From Bacillota bacterium (lineage in GTDB: Bacteria > Bacillota > Desulfotomaculia > Desulfotomaculales > VENG01), in assembly GCA_009711705.1 (NCBI GenBank), contig VENG01000005.1, positions 1-64,000 on the forward strand: 64,000 bases of DNA. Direction: 5' to 3'. Both the position numbers and the translations under genes were made by a program. Under the pieces are notes generated by a model. It was not told the origin of the DNA, made no database searches, and was given only the letters and a program-made list of their open reading frames with translations. The first letter of the stretch is position 1, and every line of letters starts with the position of its first letter. Below are positions 61,028-64,000 of the stretch, piece by piece.

Positions 61028-61276
61028 ATGGCTCAGCACATCCATTGTATTGTGAGCGACTGTCATTATTATGCCCAAGGCAACCTATGCAAAGCTAATG
61101 AAATTCTGGTGGCTACAGATGCCTTTGGAGAGAAACAGCCTGACCAGATTGATGCCACCATGTCCAGTCAATATACTGCCGAACAGGCAGGCACCTGTAT
61201 GGCCACGTGCTGCAAATCGTACGTGCCCAAGGGATCCAATATGACAACCCAAGACGGCATTAAAAAGATGCCCTAG
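61028..61276 (+). CDS. DUF1540 protein
   Basis: 82 aa. A Cys-rich layout: HCIVSDCHYYAQGNLCKANEI then ATCCKSYVPKGS, matching DUF1540 small cysteine proteins of sporeforming clostridia. AAAGGAGGG lies before ATG 61028. Probably binds a metal. Function unknown. Confidence 0.82.
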   Translation: MAQHIHCIVSDCHYYAQGNLCKANEILVATDAFGEKQPDQIDATMSSQYTAEQAGTCMATCCKSYVPKGSNMTTQDGIKKMP

Positions 61277-61283
61277 AAAACCC

Positions 61284-61311
61284 AAAGCCCGGTCTAATTA
61301 GCCGGGCTTTT
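61284..61311. terminator. bidirectional terminator between DUF1540 and LysR genes
   Basis: AAAGCCCGG-TCTAATTAG-CCGGGCTTT with T/A runs on both sides. Confidence 0.88.
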
Positions 61312-62233
61312 ACTCAAGCAAACCTGATTCTATGTGCCGGCTATTATTTAACGACTTTCTTAAAAAATTGACAAAGGCAAGAACTGATGGGTAATAGTGC
61401 TGAACTTTCGTGGAAATAATGGAAATATTCACAGGAAGTGTTATTGTAACACCCAACACCTTAAGTTTACAAACTGATACTTCTAAAGCTATAGCTGTTC
61501 TTGGAATAAAGGCGACTCCCATTCCTGTCATGGTCATACGTTTAATTGTTTCGGTATCACTAATTTCGAATGTCTTTTTAAATTCGATGGCCTGGTCAAT
61601 TAAAAATTCTTCAGTTAAAGCACGTACCGCAGATCCTCTTTCCCTCCAGATCAGAGTTTCTTCCGAAAGGTCTTGGTAACAGACCTTTTTTTTATCTGCA
61701 AGGGGATGTGCCGGAGATATTACCATTACCAGTTCATCGCGAAAATATGGTTCAACATAAAAGGCCGTATCTTTTATTGGACCACTTACCAAGCCGATAT
61801 CCACTTCCCCATTCATTACAAGCTGCTCAATGGCCGCACTGTTACCAAGGTGTACCCTGGTATCTATCTTAGGGTGTTTTTCATAAAAATCCTGCAGCAC
61901 GGGTGGAAGTAGGTAAGAACTAATATTAGTGCTAGTCCCAATTATAAGCTCGCCGCGCTCCAAATCTTTAAATTGCTCCATGACTCGCTCTGCCTCAACT
62001 GCAAGATCAAATATTTTATCGGCATATTCAAACAGACTGCGCCCGGCACCGGTAAGCATAATTTTTCTCCCCCGGCGGATAAATAGTTTTAAATGCAAGC
62101 TATTTTCCAGGCCGGATACCTGTCGTGAAACGGCAGGTTGGCTTAAAGCCAATTCCTCACCCGCCTTAGAGTAACTCAGGAGCCTGGCAACACTATAAAA
62201 AACTCTTAGTTGATACAGGTTTAATTCGGACAA
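61310..62233 (-). CDS. LysR-family regulator, probably for selenium metabolism
   Basis: 307 aa. N-terminal HTH LRVFYSVARLLSYSKAGEELALSQPAVSRQVSGLENSLHLKLFIRRG, then a ligand domain (TSTNISSYLLPPVLQDFYEKHP...). LysR regulators of this subgroup are found beside selD. It is divergent from selD with a shared operator-like inverted repeat in between. The selenium role is inferred from position and family. Confidence 0.82.
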   Translation of the reverse strand: MSELNLYQLRVFYSVARLLSYSKAGEELALSQPAVSRQVSGLENSLHLKLFIRRGRKIMLTGAGRSLFEYADKIFDLAVEAERVMEQFKDLERGELIIGTSTNISSYLLPPVLQDFYEKHPKIDTRVHLGNSAAIEQLVMNGEVDIGLVSGPIKDTAFYVEPYFRDELVMVISPAHPLADKKKVCYQDLSEETLIWRERGSAVRALTEEFLIDQAIEFKKTFEISDTETIKRMTMTGMGVAFIPRTAIALEVSVCKLKVLGVTITLPVNISIISTKVQHYYPSVLAFVNFLRKSLNNSRHIESGLLE

Positions 62234-62266
62234 GCCCTCACCTCTTTTATGAGTATGTTATTACTT

Positions 62267-62308
62267 AAATGCATAGTAACTATGTTAATTATGCATTTGT
62301 ATTATAAT
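62267..62308. promoter_or_regulatory. LysR-type inverted repeat and selD -10
   Basis: AAATGCATA...TATGCATTT (62267-62298), perfect 9-base arms separated by 14 bases, followed by TATAAT at 62303. The -35 region falls inside the repeat and is poor, as in activator-dependent promoters. Confidence 0.6.
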
Positions 62309-62362
62309 ACCCGTCATGCTATTCTGTAAATAATTCAAAACCGAAAGGAAGAAATGTTAATT

Positions 62363-63397
62363 ATGGAAATTAGCCTTACATCGTATTCTCCCGGTTCCGG
62401 CTGAGCATGTAAAATAGGTCCGGCGGATCTGGAACAGGCATTACGCTGCCTGCCTCCCATAAAAGACCCTGCTGTTTTAACAGGGCGGGAAGAAAACGCA
62501 GCCATTTATAAAGTGAATGAAGAACAGGCCATTATTCAAACTGTAGATTATATCACACCGGTAGTGGATGACCCTTATCAATTCGGCATGATTGCTGCGG
62601 CAAATGCTTTAAGTGATATTTATGCCATGGGTGGTAAACCGGTAATTGCCCTCAACCTGGTAGGTTTCCCCAACCAGAGCATCCCATTAACTATTATGGA
62701 AAGAATTATGCAAGGCGGGGCTGAAAAAGCTACCGAAGCAGGTGTCACAGTAGTGGGTGGACACTCGGTCACCGATCATGCCCCTAAGTACGGTCTGGTA
62801 GTAACCGGTTTCGTAGACCCGCGCAGGATGGTTACAAAAGGCGGTGCCAAGCCCGGTGACGCCCTGATTCTGACTAAACCGCTGGGCATCGGTGCCATTA
62901 CCACCGGTATTGACCACAAGCTGGTAAATGGTGCACTCATAGAACAGGTTACGAAAATCATGGTTACCTTAAATAAGAGAGCGGCTGAAATAATGCAGGA
63001 GGTAGGAATTAATGCCTGCACTGATGTAACGGGGTTCGGCTTGCTGGGACATTTGCGGGAAATCCTTACCTCCAGTGGAGTTGGGGCGCGGGTACTCTCA
63101 TCCCAAATACCGGTTATTCCGGAAACCGAAAAATTAATACAGGCCGGAGCGGTAGCGGGGGGTACCCACAATAATTACCGGTACCTGCGGGATCAGGTAA
63201 GCTGGGATCCCAACCTATCCAAGGAGATGCGGCTTATTCTATGTGATCCCCAGACTTCAGGCGGCCTTTTAATGGCGGTACCCCCGGAAAACAAAAAAAC
63301 ATTAATAAACGCCATGAAAAAGGAAAAAGATATTTTGACAGTGGCCGAAATAGGGCAAATCATTGAGGCTTCGGGCGAGATAAAAGTTGTGATTTAA
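62363..63397 (+). CDS. selD: selenophosphate synthase with selenocysteine
   Basis: 344 aa when the UGA at 62402 is read as selenocysteine (residue 14). The codons around it give YSPGSG-U-ACKIGPADL, the catalytic loop of SelD in which Sec or Cys is followed by x-C-K. The rest is standard: IIQTVDYITPVVDDPYQFG, GGHSVTDHAPKYG, DVTGFGLLGHL and CDPQTSGGLL. A stem (62419-62433) follows. ATG 62363 or in-frame ATG 62354 after AAAGGAAG may start it. SelD makes selenophosphate for Sec-tRNA and other uses. Confidence 0.95.
62419..62433 (+). promoter_or_regulatory. SECIS-like hairpin in selD
   Basis: TCCGG-CGGAT-CTGGA, stem of five pairs (one G-U) with a five-base loop, 14 bases after the UGA. Position and size suit a bacterial SECIS. 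Confidence 0.55.
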
Positions 63398-63466
63398 CGG
63401 CTCAGGATACAGAGCAAAAGGAAACCATAATCTTTAACTAACTGTTTAAAAAGGGAGTGAGATAAC

Positions 63467-64000
63467 TTGAATTCCGAGGTCGCCGCTGCTAAAAAAGACC
63501 GCCCGGAAATATTTCTGGAATTGACCCGCAGTCTCTGTCCCGCGTGCCGAAAAGTAATAGATGCTGATGTACTGGTTAGAGACAACAAAGTTTTTATGCA
63601 TAAATATTGCCCGGAGCACGGCTGGTTTGATGCCCTGGTTTCCAGCGACGTTGAGCATTACCGGGTCGGTCAGCAGTTTAATAAGCCGGGAACTATCCCG
63701 CTTACTTTTACTTCGGAAGTTGAAAAAGGTTGCCCGGAAGACTGCGGCCTATGCCCGGAACACAAACAGCACACCTGCCTGGGCATTATCGAAATAACCG
63801 ACGCCTGCAACCTGCGCTGCCCCACTTGTTTTGCGGGTGCCGGAGGAAACAATTTCCTCAGTGTTGACCGGGTGAAAAAGATGCTTGAACTGCTTATGAC
63901 TTGCGAAGGAAATCCCGGCGTAATTCAACTAAGTGGCGGGGAACCCACACTGCACCCTGAACTGCTTAGCATTATTTCCTTAGCTCAACAGATGGGTATA
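63467..64000 (+). CDS. radical SAM protein, Tes/MJ0619-like, partial (cut by window end)
   Basis: First 178 codons, open to the window edge. TTG 63467 follows AAGGGAG. An N-terminal zinc-type pair TRSLCPACRKVIDA, HKYCPEHGWFD and a Cys-rich CPEDCGLCPEH precede the radical SAM motif ITDACNLRCPTCF and SGGEPTLHPELL. This layout is that of the MJ0619/tetraether-synthase-like group of radical SAM enzymes. It is 70 bases downstream of selD, possibly co-transcribed. The reaction is unknown. Confidence 0.85.
   Translation, partial: MNSEVAAAKKDRPEIFLELTRSLCPACRKVIDADVLVRDNKVFMHKYCPEHGWFDALVSSDVEHYRVGQQFNKPGTIPLTFTSEVEKGCPEDCGLCPEHKQHTCLGIIEITDACNLRCPTCFAGAGGNNFLSVDRVKKMLELLMTCEGNPGVIQLSGGEPTLHPELLSIISLAQQMGI

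Noticed and set aside
1..64000. CRISPR arrays, tRNA and rRNA genes
   Set aside because: No regularly spaced direct repeats of 25-40 bases and no tRNA or rRNA segments were noticed by eye; a program search was not possible.

Overview
The window looks like chromosome of an anaerobic, spore-forming Gram-positive of the Peptococcaceae / Desulfotomaculum type. The evidence is a gerA-type germination operon, YjcZ-like small proteins, an agr-type peptide signalling locus, a 2-oxoacid:ferredoxin oxidoreductase, an uptake-type NiFe hydrogenase, sigma-54 control and selenocysteine use. The genus is inferred from gene content; no rRNA or tRNA gene was seen.

Layout. 0.2-3.1 kb: two convergent FMN-binding glutamate-synthase-like genes. 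3.2-8.9 kb: a YkoF-type gene, then a germination operon with two B-type permeases. 8.9-18.9 kb (minus strand): L,D-transpeptidase, NiFe hydrogenase operon (protease, cytochrome b, ferritin-like protein, large and small subunits), nickel ECF transporter operon, a frameshifted tsaA/trmO remnant and a DUF3842 gene. 19-25.9 kb: lipoprotein, a GalT-like plus trehalose-synthase-like pair, an Fe-S aldo/keto reductase, very short hydrophobic genes, an acetyltransferase, and non-autonomous repeat elements. 26-31.3 kb: pstCAB-phoU-pstS and lactate dehydrogenase. 32-37.3 kb: Spy-like protein and a PhoP/PhoR-like pair split by an IS607 element. 37.5-40.7 kb: DUF169 gene and a second, unrelated IS607 element with a probable omega RNA. 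40.9-43.1 kb: agrB, an agrD gene too short for normal ORF calling, and a sensor split into two proteins. 43.3-51 kb: molybdopterin oxidoreductase, TAXI-TRAP transporter with DUF1850 protein, glutamate 2,3-aminomutase. 51.4-51.7 kb: a gene-free stretch that folds into an elaborate RNA with a pseudoknot. 51.7-56.7 kb: sigma-54 activator and a korDABC operon with a well-spaced -24/-12 promoter. 57-59.8 kb: amino-acid ABC transporter behind a c-di-AMP (ydaO-type) riboswitch. 59.9-64 kb: EamA transporter, DUF1540 protein, a LysR regulator divergent from selD, whose own selenocysteine UGA is visible, and the start of a radical SAM gene.

How the parts fit. The nickel transporter and the hydrogenase with its protease form one metal-supply and maturation unit. 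PhoPR probably controls the pst genes, and both pst promoters carry similarly spaced TTTACA-like boxes. The sigma-54 activator probably drives the ferredoxin-dependent 2-oxoacid oxidoreductase. The LysR gene probably controls selD.

Starts were moved from the longest ORF where a better ribosome binding site was visible. All functional calls are from motif recognition by eye; no database search was run.
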